DNA of 7,623 nt from Alphaproteobacteria bacterium (GCA_017307315.1 JAFKFF010000064.1:1-7623); one strand, 5' to 3'; positions 1 through 6,676 are shown, counted from the stretch's first letter. Translations and numbers: made by a program. Notes: generated by a model from the sequence alone, not told the origin.

Positions 1-1
1 G

Positions 2-502
2 GTTCGCATCGGCTATGCCGGCGAAAATGGTAGGCCCTATACCGCCATCGGCCGAGTGCTGCTGGCGGGCGGCGAAATCGCGCGGGAAAAAATTTCCCTC
101 GCCACCATCCGCGATTGGCTGAAGGGGCATCCGCAACTGGCGCGCGGCGTGATGGAAAAGAACCAGTCCTATATTTTCTTCCGCGAGACGCCGCTGGGCG
201 ACACGGCCTTGGGCAGCAAGGGGGTTCAGGGCGTGCCGCTCACCCCGCTGGGCAGTCTGGCGATCGACCTGCGCAAGAACGCGCTGGGCGCGCCCTATTA
301 TGTCGCCGCCGATCCGGTTCGGGCGCTATTGATCGCGCAAGATACCGGCGGCGCCATTCGCGGCGCGGTGCGGGGCGATGTCTTTTTCGGCTTTGGCGGC
401 AAGGCGGAGCAGAGCGCCGGCGAAATGAAGGCGCAAGGCCGGATGTTCGTGCTGCTTCCAAACGCCGTCGCGGCGCGGTTGGGCAAAAGCTTCACGCCAT
501 GA
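2..502 (+). CDS. mltA: Membrane-bound lytic murein transglycosylase A, C-terminal part (5' end outside window)
   Basis: The reading frame is open from base 2 to a TGA and gives the last 166 residues of an MltA-family protein. These enzymes cleave the MurNAc-GlcNAc glycosidic bond of peptidoglycan without water, forming a 1,6-anhydro product, and act at the outer membrane facing the periplasm. Visible family stretches are RIGYAGENGRPYTAIGRVL at the start, then NQSYIFFRE, and the C-terminal 3D (three-aspartate) domain with LAIDLR, QDTGGAIRG, RGDVFFGFG and GRMFVLLP. The acidic residues in QDTGGAIRG and RGDVFFG belong to the active-site region of the family, and both are present. The N-terminal domain and any signal or lipobox lie upstream of the window. 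The stop overlaps the smr start (ATGA), so the two are probably translationally coupled. A GTG at base 56 lies inside the conserved domain and is not the true start. Identification is firm. Confidence 0.93.
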   Translation, partial: VRIGYAGENGRPYTAIGRVLLAGGEIAREKISLATIRDWLKGHPQLARGVMEKNQSYIFFRETPLGDTALGSKGVQGVPLTPLGSLAIDLRKNALGAPYYVAADPVRALLIAQDTGGAIRGAVRGDVFFGFGGKAEQSAGEMKAQGRMFVLLPNAVAARLGKSFTP

Positions 503-975
503 AGCGCCGCACCACGGACGAAGAGAAGGCACTCTTCCGCAAGCATGTCGAGGCCGCGCCGCCTTTGAAGGCGGCGACACCGAAGCTGACGGCGCGCAAG
601 AAAAGCGCGGGAATAAAGTCGACCGGCCTGGATGGGAATACCGCGGAAAAATTGCGCAAGGGCGAGATCACGCCCGGCGCGCGCATCGACCTGCATGGCA
701 TGACCGAAACGGCCGCGCACAACGCGCTTCTGTCTTTCCTGGCCGCCGCGCAGGGACGCGGGGTGCGGCTGGTGCTGGTGATCACCGGCGTCGGCAATCC
801 CCGCGACCGGGACAGCGCCGAATGGATGCGTTCGCGCCACGGCGTCCTCAAAGGCATGGTGCCGCGCTGGTTGAACGAAAGAGGCTTCACCGCGTTGGTG
901 TCGGGATCGGGGCCCGCCCATCGCCGCCATGGCGGGGAGGGCGCGCTCTATGTCTATCTCAGGAAGCGGGCATGA
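499..975 (+). CDS. Smr domain protein (MutS2 C-terminal-like putative nuclease)
   Basis: This 158-residue protein has a basic, low-complexity N-terminal third (residues 1-55, many Lys and Arg) followed by a Smr domain. The domain shows the IDLHGMT motif at 63-69, VLVITGVG at 92-99, GVLKGMVPRWLNE at 115-127, and the closing HGGEGALYVYLRK at 144-156. The LDLHG and TGxG motifs define the family. Smr domains are known as DNA- or RNA-nicking nucleases in MutS2 and in some stand-alone proteins, but the role of the short alphaproteobacterial form is not settled, so activity here is inference. The ATG at 499 overlaps the mltA stop by four bases and is the natural start; the longer frame that runs upstream is a shadow of mltA. 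No good Shine-Dalgarno sequence precedes it, which fits translation by coupling. Confidence 0.92.
   Translation: MKRRTTDEEKALFRKHVEAAPPLKAATPKLTARKKSAGIKSTGLDGNTAEKLRKGEITPGARIDLHGMTETAAHNALLSFLAAAQGRGVRLVLVITGVGNPRDRDSAEWMRSRHGVLKGMVPRWLNERGFTALVSGSGPAHRRHGGEGALYVYLRKRA
961..964 (+). promoter_or_regulatory. Ribosome binding site of yjbQ
   Basis: AGGA lies within the last codons of smr, seven bases before the overlapping yjbQ ATG. It fixes the start at 972 and rules out the longer upstream extension of the same frame. Confidence 0.6.
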
Positions 976-1388
976 AGCAGGCGTTCCAGACCATTTCTGT
1001 TTCCACCGACGGTCCGGGGCTTTACGAATTCACCGGGAAGGCGGCGCAATTTCTGGCGCGCGAGCAAGCCGGTGACGGCCTGCTTACCTGTTTCGTGCGG
1101 CACACCTCGGCATCGCTTGTCGTTCAGGAAAATGCCGATGCCGATGTGCGGAAGGACCTGCAGGATTTCTTCGCAGCGCTGGCGCGCAAAGGGATGGACT
1201 ATCGCCACACCGCCGAAGGGCCGGACGACATGCCCTCGCACATCCGCGCCGCCCTGACCGCGACTTCGCTGGCTGTTCCCGTGCAGAAGGGCCGCGCCCT
1301 CCTGGGCACTTGGCAGGGACTTTATCTGTTCGAGCATCGCGACGCGCCGCACCGCCGCGAGGTGGTGTTGCACTACATTGGTGACTAG
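972..1388 (+). CDS. yjbQ: YjbQ family protein (UPF0047, secondary thiamine-phosphate synthase-like)
   Basis: The 138-residue product matches the usual family length and carries its signatures: HTSASL at 44-49, ENADADVRKDL at 53-63, GPDDMPSHIRAAL at 83-95 and LGTWQGLYLFEHR at 111-123. The conserved His, Asp and Glu residues in these motifs line a possible metal or phosphate pocket. Escherichia coli YjbQ has weak thiamine-phosphate synthase activity, but its physiological reaction is uncertain, so a thiamine role here is only a family-based suggestion. The ATG overlaps the smr stop (ATGA), and an AGGA at 961-964 lies seven bases upstream, so this start is well supported and the gene is probably cotranscribed with mltA and smr. 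No thiamine gene is visible nearby. Confidence 0.93.
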   Translation: MKQAFQTISVSTDGPGLYEFTGKAAQFLAREQAGDGLLTCFVRHTSASLVVQENADADVRKDLQDFFAALARKGMDYRHTAEGPDDMPSHIRAALTATSLAVPVQKGRALLGTWQGLYLFEHRDAPHRREVVLHYIGD

Positions 1389-1413
1389 GAGCGCGGCCCC
1401 GCCAAGTGCAAGC

Positions 1414-1436
1414 GGTTCGCGTCGGGCTGCGCGACC
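1414..1436. terminator. Possible hairpin between convergent yjbQ and kinase genes
   Basis: GGT-T-CGCG pairs with CGCGACC across an eight-base loop, giving a seven-base-pair stem with one bulged T. It sits in the 62-base gap between two convergent genes, where a bidirectional terminator would be expected. No run of T follows on either strand, so this is not a classical intrinsic terminator. In GC-rich DNA such a stem can arise by chance. Confidence 0.25.
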
Positions 1437-1450
1437 ATGAAATACGCGGC

Positions 1451-2440
1451 TTAGATAAGCGCGGCTTTCGCCGCCAGCTCCTTCAGCGACACCTCCGGCC
1501 GCGCGCCGTAATGCGAGATCACTTCGCCCGCCGCCAGCACGCCCAGCCGGCCGCAATCGGCCAGCGATTTGCCTTTCGTCACGCCGTAAAGAAATCCGGC
1601 GGCGAACAGATCGCCCGCCCCGGTCGTGTCCACCACCTTCGCGACCGGCGCGGCCGGCACGGCATGGGTTTCCTCGCCCTTGACCACCACGCAGCCTTTG
1701 GCGGACCGCGTCAGCGCCGCCAGCCCGCCCCAGGCCTTCATCCGCTCCGTCACGATATCGAAATCTTCGGTCTCGAACAGCGATTTGGCTTCCTCTTCAT
1801 TGGCGAAGAGAATGTCGAGATCGCTCTGCATCAGGCCCAGGAATTCGTCGCGAAAACGGCCGACGCAAAAACTGTCGGACAGGGTGAGTGCCACTTTCGC
1901 GCCCGCCTTCTTGGCGGCGCGGATCGCCTTGCGCGACGCCTCCTTCGCCTCGTCGGTGTCCCAGAGATAGCCTTCGATATAGAGAAGCCCCGCGGCCGCG
2001 ATGTCGTCTTCATTCACATCGGCGGGCGTCATCTCGCGGCAGGCGCCCAGATAGGTGTTCATGCTGCGCTGGCCGTCCGGCGTCACCGCGATCATGGAGG
2101 CGGCGGTGGGCGATCCCCCCGCTGTCCGTGCGGTGGGATAATGCACGCCCAGGGATTTCAGGCTCTCGCCGAATTTGGCGCCCAGCGCGTCGTCGCAAAC
2201 TTTTCCCAGGAACATGGCGCGCCCGCCCAGCGAGGCGATGCCCGCCATGGTGTTGGCGGCGCTGCCGCCCGCCACCTGCACGCTGCCAGACAGCGCCTTG
2301 TGCAATTCCTCGGCGCGGAATTCGTCGATCAGGGTCATGCCGCCCTTGGCGATGCCATGATCGAGCAGGAACTGGTCGTCCACGGCGGCGATCACGTCCA
2401 TGATCGCATTGCCCAGGCCGGCGACATCGTATTTTGGCAT
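1451..2440 (-). CDS. PfkB-family carbohydrate kinase, adenosine kinase-like
   Basis: This 329-residue protein has the full ribokinase/PfkB fold layout. The N-terminal substrate region includes GLGNAIMDV (8-16) and the glycine-rich GGSAANT (58-64). NEEEAKSLF (214-222) matches the NxxE motif that contacts Mg-phosphate, and the anion-hole/catalytic motif DTTGAGD (271-277) has Asp277 as the expected base. Family members transfer the ATP gamma-phosphate to a sugar or nucleoside hydroxyl; close alphaproteobacterial relatives are usually annotated adenosine kinase, which would convert adenosine to AMP. Substrate cannot be read from the sequence, and ribokinase or another sugar kinase remains possible. 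The start at 2440 is chosen because GGAG lies five bases upstream (2446-2449) and MPKYDVAGLGNAIMDV matches the usual N-terminus; the frame extends 180 codons further upstream, but that part is a shadow of the membrane protein gene. The gene stands alone, converging on yjbQ. Confidence 0.9.
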   Translation of the reverse strand: MPKYDVAGLGNAIMDVIAAVDDQFLLDHGIAKGGMTLIDEFRAEELHKALSGSVQVAGGSAANTMAGIASLGGRAMFLGKVCDDALGAKFGESLKSLGVHYPTARTAGGSPTAASMIAVTPDGQRSMNTYLGACREMTPADVNEDDIAAAGLLYIEGYLWDTDEAKEASRKAIRAAKKAGAKVALTLSDSFCVGRFRDEFLGLMQSDLDILFANEEEAKSLFETEDFDIVTERMKAWGGLAALTRSAKGCVVVKGEETHAVPAAPVAKVVDTTGAGDLFAAGFLYGVTKGKSLADCGRLGVLAAGEVISHYGARPEVSLKELAAKAALI

Positions 2441-2464
2441 GGTCTCTCCGAAAGGCGGTATAAG
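2434..2464 (+). promoter_or_regulatory. Candidate sigma-70 promoter for the EI24/CysZ-like gene
   Basis: TTGGCA (2434-2439) and TATAAG (2459-2464) each match five of six consensus bases. The spacer is 19 bases, longer than the optimum of 17, which lowers confidence. Transcription would start near 2471 and leave a leader of about 18 bases. The -35 box overlaps the start codon of the divergent kinase gene, so the two transcription units would interfere if this promoter is real. Confidence 0.4.
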
Positions 2465-2488
2465 CCAAGCCATTACGGGACCGATGCG

Positions 2489-3157
2489 ATGTTCGCAAGC
2501 TTGGGCCGGGCGCTGCGCCTGATTTTCGATCCCGCCTTCGCGGGGATCATCGTCAAGGCACTGCTTCTGACGGTGCTGCTGTTCGCGGGCGCCCTGGCGC
2601 TGGCCGAATATCTGCTGTCGCTGCTGCCGGTCCTGGGAAATGTCTGGGTCAACCGGGCGCTGGAAGCGCTGGCGCCGGTGCTGTTCGTGATGGGCGGTAT
2701 CGTGCTGGGACCGCCGGTGGCGGCCCTGTTCGCTTCCCTGTTCCTGGATACGGTGGCGGAGAAGATCGAACGGCGGGATTACCCCGACAGCGCGCCGCGC
2801 CCCGCACCCTTCCCGGCGATGTTGCGCGCCGGGCTGAAACTGGCGGCGCTGGTGCTGGGCGTCAATCTGGTGCTTCTGCCTTTCGATATCGGCCTGCCCG
2901 GCATCGGCGAACTTCTCAGCCTCGCCGCCAATGGCTGGCTCCTGGGGCGGGAATATTTCGAACTGGCGGCGCTCCGGCATATGGGCCCGCAGGAAGCGTC
3001 CGCATTACGGCGCGTTCACGCCGGCACGGTTTGGCTGTGCGGCACCCTGATCGCGCTGGCCAGCATGGTGCCGCTGGTCAATCTGGTCGCGCCCTTGTTC
3101 GGCACGGCCTTGATGGTGCATCTGTTCCACCGGATGCGGACACGGACGAAGACATGA
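2489..3157 (+). CDS. EI24 domain (CysZ-like) inner-membrane protein
   Basis: The 222-residue product is strongly hydrophobic, with likely membrane segments near residues 20-40, 58-86, 114-132, 138-153 and 178-213. The order of features, including LGPPVAALFASLF (73-85), NGWLLGREYFELAALRHM (148-165) and VPLVNLVAPLFGTALMVHLF (194-213), is that of the EI24/CysZ family. In Escherichia coli CysZ imports sulfate for cysteine synthesis, but many alphaproteobacterial members have no tested substrate and no cys gene is present here, so sulfate transport is only possible. The ATG at 2489 has a GGGA eight bases upstream; an ATG at 2484 is out of frame. The frame stays open far upstream through the antisense of the kinase gene, but that part has no EI24 similarity and includes non-membrane, Arg/His-rich shadow sequence. 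The stop overlaps the next gene as ATGA. Confidence 0.87.
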   Translation: MFASLGRALRLIFDPAFAGIIVKALLLTVLLFAGALALAEYLLSLLPVLGNVWVNRALEALAPVLFVMGGIVLGPPVAALFASLFLDTVAEKIERRDYPDSAPRPAPFPAMLRAGLKLAALVLGVNLVLLPFDIGLPGIGELLSLAANGWLLGREYFELAALRHMGPQEASALRRVHAGTVWLCGTLIALASMVPLVNLVAPLFGTALMVHLFHRMRTRTKT

Positions 3158-3525
3158 AATGGAGATTTGCGATCCTGGCCCTGTCGCTGGCCGTCGCCGG
3201 CTGCGCCGCGCCGGCACAAAGGGGTCCGGCGCCTGCGCCGGGGATTTCTCCCGCAACGCCCGCGCCGCCGCGTCCGCCCGAACCGCCGCAGTTCCACGGC
3301 ATGGCCGCGGCCAAACTCCGCAGCCTGGCAGGCACGCCCGCTTTCCAGCGCAAGGACGGCGCCATCGAGATGTGGCGCTACGACGCCGCCGCCTGCCACG
3401 CTTTTTTCTTTTTGAGCGGCGCGCCTTCGAAAGTGGAGCATGTCGAGACCCTGCCGGCCGGCAAGGATGGCGGTGCCGACCCGGCTTGCCTTATCGCTTT
3501 GCAGGGCGCCGCGAAGACGTCCTAA
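3154..3525 (+). CDS. Small uncharacterised lipoprotein
   Basis: The 123-residue protein begins with MKWR and a hydrophobic segment ending in the lipobox LAVAGC, so Cys17 is the predicted lipidated residue after signal peptidase II cleavage. Residues 19-46 form a Pro/Ala-rich linker suited to spanning from membrane to periplasmic domain. A compact domain follows (about 47-117) with FHGM, LAGTPAFQRKDG, MWRYDAAACHAFFFL and a final ACLIAL. Two cysteines (81 and 112) could form a disulfide. The pattern of a short helix, a G-x-P turn, a W-x-Y strand and a Cys resembles small BamE/SmpA-like outer-membrane lipoproteins, but this is a weak impression and no family is assigned. The ATG overlaps the stop of the EI24-like gene, suggesting coexpression. 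Its last 35 bases overlap the end of nth on the other strand. Real gene: likely; function: unknown. Confidence 0.82.
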   Translation: MKWRFAILALSLAVAGCAAPAQRGPAPAPGISPATPAPPRPPEPPQFHGMAAAKLRSLAGTPAFQRKDGAIEMWRYDAAACHAFFFLSGAPSKVEHVETLPAGKDGGADPACLIALQGAAKTS

Positions 3526-4192
3526 GCGTGGGCTTTTCCGCTGGCAACTCTTTGGTCTTGTCCGGAAAGTTGCACAGATCGCGCACCACACAGGTGGGGC
3601 ACAAAGGCTTGCGCGCCACGCAGGTGTAACGCCCGTGCAAAATCAGCCAGTGATGGGCATGCTGTTTGAATTTCTCCGGCACCCGTTTTTCCAGATTCAG
3701 TTCCACCGCCAGCACGTCCTTGCCGGGCGCCAGCCCGGTGCGGTTGGAAACGCGGAAGATGTGCGTATCGACCGCGATGGTGGGCTCGCCGAACGCGACA
3801 TTCAGCACCACATTGGCGGTCTTGCGGCCAACGCCGGGCAATTCCTGGAGCGCCTCGCGGTCCTTCGGCACCTTGCCGCCATGCTTGTCGATCAGGATCT
3901 GCGACAGCGCGATGACGTTCTTGGCCTTGCCGCGATAAAGCCCGATGGTCTTGATCGCATCGGTAAGTTTCTCCACCCCCAGCGCCAGCATCTTTTGCGG
4001 CGTGTCGATGGTCTTGAACAAAGGCTCGGTCGCCTTGTTCACCGATTTGTCGGTCGCCTGCGCCGACAGCGCCACCGCCACCAGCAAGGTGTAGGGATTT
4101 TTGTATTGCAGCTCGGTCTTGGGATCGGGAATGTGCTTCTTGAGGCGCGCGAAGAAATCTTCGATTTCCTCGCGCTTGAGAAGCTTCACCAT
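3491..4192 (-). CDS. nth: Endonuclease III, DNA glycosylase/AP lyase
   Basis: The 233-residue product is a complete Nth. It removes oxidised pyrimidines from DNA and nicks the resulting abasic site in base excision repair. The helix-hairpin-helix LPGVGRKTANVVLN (118-131) carries the catalytic Lys124, and VDTHIFRV (141-148) carries the catalytic Asp142. Four cysteines at 191, 198, 201 and 207 show the C-x6-C-x2-C-x5-C spacing of the [4Fe-4S] cluster. All key residues are present. The tail after the last cluster cysteine is 26 residues, longer than in Escherichia coli Nth, and is rich in Lys, Arg, Ser and Pro. The ATG overlaps the dapB stop by one base (TAATG on the minus strand), so it is probably the last gene of the hrcA-grpE-dapB-nth transcript. 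The 3' end runs into the lipoprotein gene on the opposite strand. Confidence 0.96.
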   Translation of the reverse strand: MVKLLKREEIEDFFARLKKHIPDPKTELQYKNPYTLLVAVALSAQATDKSVNKATEPLFKTIDTPQKMLALGVEKLTDAIKTIGLYRGKAKNVIALSQILIDKHGGKVPKDREALQELPGVGRKTANVVLNVAFGEPTIAVDTHIFRVSNRTGLAPGKDVLAVELNLEKRVPEKFKQHAHHWLILHGRYTCVARKPLCPTCVVRDLCNFPDKTKELPAEKPTLRTSSRRPAKR

Positions 4193-4995
4193 TACAGGCC
4201 CAGCACGTCCGTCATGCCGTAGAGGCCCGGTTTTTTCCCATGACCCCAGCGCGCCGCCGCCAGCGCGCCGCGCGCGAAGATGGTGCGGTCCTCGGCGGAA
4301 TGCGACAGGGTGATGCGCTCGCCCGGGCCCGCGAGGAAAACCTGATGTTCGCCCACCACCGTGCCGCCGCGCAGCGAGGCAAAGCCGATGGCGCCGTCAT
4401 TGCGGGGGCCGGTGTCGCCATCGCGCCCGCGCACCGATTTGTCCTTCAGCGAGACCTCGCGGCCCCTGGCCGCCGCCGCGCCCAGAAGAAGCGCGGTGCC
4501 GGACGGCGCGTCCACCTTCATGCGGTGGTGCATTTCCAGGATCTCGACATCGTAATGGGGAAGCGCCTTGGCGGCTTTCTCGACCAGCGCCGCCAGCAGG
4601 GTCACGCCCAGGCTCATATTGCCGGATTTCACGATCACGGCATGGCGCGCCGCCGCCTCGATGCGCTTCTCATGCTCGGCGGCGAAACCGGTGGTGCCGA
4701 TCACATGCACGATGCGCGCCTGGGCGGCGAGATCGGCCAGCATCAGCGACACGATCGGGCGGGTGAAATCGATCACCGCCTGCGCCGACGCGATCAGGGG
4801 CAGGGGATCGGCGGTCAGCTTGACGCCGTTCGGCGCAAGGCCCGCGAGCTGTCCCGCGTCGCGGCCCAGGTCTGGATGGCCTTCAGCCTCCAGCGCGCCG
4901 GAAAGAGCGAGGCCCGGCGCCTGGGCGATTTCACGCACCAGGGTGCGGCCCATCCGGCCCGACGCGCCCGCCACCACGATGTTGAGGTCCGCCAT
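4192..4995 (-). CDS. dapB: 4-hydroxy-tetrahydrodipicolinate reductase
   Basis: DapB reduces the DapA product with NAD(P)H to tetrahydrodipicolinate, a cytosolic step of the diaminopimelate and lysine pathway that feeds peptidoglycan synthesis. The 267-residue length is normal. The N-terminal Rossmann motif is GASGRMG (10-16), followed by IGTTGF (99-104) and SGNMSLGV (124-131). The family signature [18 protein letters not shown] spans 151-168, with the catalytic His156/His157 pair and Lys160. The C-terminus [10 protein letters not shown] is also typical. The gene begins six bases after the grpE stop; AAGG at the end of grpE could serve as ribosome binding site. It ends with TAATG shared with nth. 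Its position between a chaperone cofactor gene and a repair gene suggests shared transcription rather than lysine-specific control; I saw no lysine riboswitch, and six bases leave no room for one. Confidence 0.97.
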   Translation of the reverse strand: MADLNIVVAGASGRMGRTLVREIAQAPGLALSGALEAEGHPDLGRDAGQLAGLAPNGVKLTADPLPLIASAQAVIDFTRPIVSLMLADLAAQARIVHVIGTTGFAAEHEKRIEAAARHAVIVKSGNMSLGVTLLAALVEKAAKALPHYDVEILEMHHRMKVDAPSGTALLLGAAAARGREVSLKDKSVRGRDGDTGPRNDGAIGFASLRGGTVVGEHQVFLAGPGERITLSHSAEDRTIFARGALAAARWGHGKKPGLYGMTDVLGL

Positions 4996-5001
4996 CGGGT
5001 C

Positions 5002-5556
5002 TTACGCCTTGGTATCGACTTTGGGCGCTTCGTCGCGGCGCGCCACCGTCACCATGGCGGGACGCAAAAGCCGGCCGCCGATGGTGTAGCCGGACTGGAT
5101 CACGTCCACGATGGTGCCGGCGGGCTTGCCGTTGCCTGGTACTTCCGCGATCGCCTGATGCAGGTTGGGATCGAATTTGCCGTCCGCGGTCGAGACCGGC
5201 TTGACGCCATGCTGCTCCAAAGTGGTGAGGAGCTGGCGATCGGTCGCTTCCACGCCGTCCAGCACGGCTTTGACCTGCGGGTCGGCGGCTTCGCGCAACT
5301 CTGGCGGGCAGGCCGCCAGCGCGCGCGAGAAATTGTCCGCGATGGCCAGCATGTCGCGCGCGAATTTGGTCACCGCATATTGCGAGGCTTCCGCCTTTTC
5401 GCGCTCGGCGCGGCGGCGGATATTTTCCGCTTCCGCCAGGGCGCGCAGCCGCTGATCCTTGAGGCTTTCCACTTCCGCCTTCAGGACTTCGATGGGATCG
5501 GGCGTCTGCTCCGCGATCCGGGCTTCGGGCATTTCCTGTTCTGTCTCTTCGCTCAT
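5002..5556 (-). CDS. grpE: Nucleotide exchange factor GrpE
   Basis: GrpE is the homodimeric cofactor that releases ADP from DnaK in the DnaK-DnaJ-GrpE chaperone cycle. The 184-residue protein has an acidic N-terminus (1-20), a long Lys/Glu/Arg/Ala-rich helix (about 20-72) expected to form the dimer stalk, with AEAENIRRRAEREK at 41-54, then DNFSRAL at 74-80. The C-terminal beta domain that contacts DnaK shows FDPNLHQAI (128-136) and the pattern GYTIGGRLLRPAMVTV (157-172). These are diagnostic. The gene follows hrcA after a 40-base gap and leads into dapB with six bases between. I found no clear heat-shock promoter in the 40-base gap, so expression probably depends on the promoter upstream of hrcA. 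Confidence 0.97.
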   Translation of the reverse strand: MSEETEQEMPEARIAEQTPDPIEVLKAEVESLKDQRLRALAEAENIRRRAEREKAEASQYAVTKFARDMLAIADNFSRALAACPPELREAADPQVKAVLDGVEATDRQLLTTLEQHGVKPVSTADGKFDPNLHQAIAEVPGNGKPAGTIVDVIQSGYTIGGRLLRPAMVTVARRDEAPKVDTKA

Positions 5557-5596
5557 GACTTTCTCGATGCCTGTGCTGGGCGCCGTTCCTTAACCG

Positions 5597-6664
5597 CTAA
5601 CCCAGCAATCGTCCAATGACTTTGGCGGTATGGTCCACCATGGGAATGATGCGGCCGTAATTCAGCCTTGTGGGACCCAGAACCCCGATCACGCCCACGA
5701 TCTTGCCGGCCGCGTTGGCATAAGGCGACGCCACGATGGAGGAGCCCGACAGCGAGAACAGCCGGTTCTCCGAGCCGATGAAGATGCTCACCCCGTCGCC
5801 GGCCTTGGCCAGTTCCATCAGCCGGATCAGGTCGGCCTTGCGCTCGATATCGTCGAACAGGGTGCGCACCCGTTCGATGTCGGCCTGGGCCTCCACGGAA
5901 TCCAGTAGATGCGCGGTTCCCCGCACGATCAGCACCTTGTCGTCGCCGCCGCCCGGTCCCGCCAGGGTTGCAAGGCCTTCCGCCACGATCTTGGCGGTGA
6001 GCGCATCCAGCATGGCGCGCTCGCTTTCCAGTTCCGCCAGAATCTCGGTCCGCGCCGCGTCCAGGGTGCGCCCGGTCAGCCGGGCATTCAGATAGTTGGA
6101 GGCTTCCGCCAACGCCGAGCCCGGCAGGCCGGGCGGAATGTCGATGATGCGGTTCTCCACCTGGCCGTCGCCGCCGACCAGGATCACCAGCGCCTTGCCG
6201 GGCCCGACCTGGACGAATTCGACATGCTTCAGGGCCGCCGCTTCCTGCTTGGCGGTCACCACCAGCCCGGCGCAGCGCGACAGGCCGGACAGCATGCTGG
6301 TCGCCTGGGTGAGGACGTCCTCCAGCCGCTGGCCGCTGCCCGACATGCGGTCTTCGATCACGCTGCGCTCGCGGGGGTCGAGATCGCCGATCTCCAGCAG
6401 CCCGTCCACGAACAGGCGCAGGCCCTTTTCCGTCGGCACCCGGCCCGCGCTGGTGTGGGGGGCATAGAGCAGGCCCATCGCCTCCAGATCGGCCATGACA
6501 TTGCGGATCGAGGCCGGCGACAGGGTCAGGGGCAGGCGCTGGGACAGGGTGCGCGACCCCACCGGCTCGCCGGACGCCAGGAAGGCTTCCACCAGATGGC
6601 GGAAGACCTCGCGCGGGCGCTCGCCCAGCGGCGGATAGGTGAGGCGGGAGGAGAACGATTCCAA
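5597..6664 (-). CDS. hrcA: Heat-inducible transcription repressor HrcA
   Basis: HrcA represses chaperone operons by binding CIRCE operators and is kept active by GroEL. With the start chosen here it has 355 residues. The N-terminal winged-helix region includes LGERPREVF (13-21), EPVGSRTLS (33-41), and the recognition-helix region SPASIRNVMADLEAMGLL (49-66), followed by HTSAGRVPTEKGLRLFVD (70-87). The GAF-like middle and the C-terminal ENRLFSLSGSSIVASPY and GVIGVLGPTRLNYGRIIPMV are also typical. No ATG is available in frame upstream of the conserved region: a TAG stops the frame at 6689-6691. The TTG at 6664 is preferred because AAAGG lies seven bases before it and the resulting N-terminus has normal length; a TTG at 6688 (eight residues longer) and others between are possible. 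It is the first gene of the minus-strand run and diverges from rph. Confidence 0.94.
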   Translation of the reverse strand: MESFSSRLTYPPLGERPREVFRHLVEAFLASGEPVGSRTLSQRLPLTLSPASIRNVMADLEAMGLLYAPHTSAGRVPTEKGLRLFVDGLLEIGDLDPRERSVIEDRMSGSGQRLEDVLTQATSMLSGLSRCAGLVVTAKQEAAALKHVEFVQVGPGKALVILVGGDGQVENRIIDIPPGLPGSALAEASNYLNARLTGRTLDAARTEILAELESERAMLDALTAKIVAEGLATLAGPGGGDDKVLIVRGTAHLLDSVEAQADIERVRTLFDDIERKADLIRLMELAKAGDGVSIFIGSENRLFSLSGSSIVASPYANAAGKIVGVIGVLGPTRLNYGRIIPMVDHTAKVIGRLLG

Positions 6665-6671
6665 CAGCAAG

Positions 6672-6676
6672 CCTTT
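6672..6676 (-). promoter_or_regulatory. Ribosome binding site that decides the hrcA start
   Basis: AAAGG on the minus strand sits seven bases before the TTG at 6662-6664. No comparable site precedes the TTG at 6686-6688, and the TTG at 6668-6670 is only one base away from it. This is the reason for choosing 6664 as the first base of hrcA. Confidence 0.4.

Noticed and set aside
54..60. GAGTGCT as half of a CIRCE element
   Set aside because: It lies inside mltA and has no TTAGCACTC partner nine bases upstream.
1406..2488. Long plus-strand open frame antisense to the kinase and continuous with the EI24-like gene, giving a 583-residue product
   Set aside because: The upstream two thirds are Arg/His/Gly-rich and lie exactly opposite a well-conserved PfkB kinase. 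Lack of stops is expected in GC-rich DNA, and the EI24 domain has its own ATG and ribosome binding site at 2489.
2441..2980. N-terminal extension of the kinase frame on the minus strand up to 2980
   Set aside because: It is the antisense of the EI24-like gene, rich in Gln and Arg, and the PfkB fold begins normally at the ATG at 2440 with a good ribosome binding site.
4995..5002. Lysine riboswitch or attenuator upstream of dapB
   Set aside because: Only six bases separate dapB from grpE, leaving no space for a structured leader.
4240..5619. 459-residue plus-strand open frame across dapB and grpE
   Set aside because: It is antisense to two strongly conserved genes, with no recognisable motif and His/Arg-rich shadow composition.
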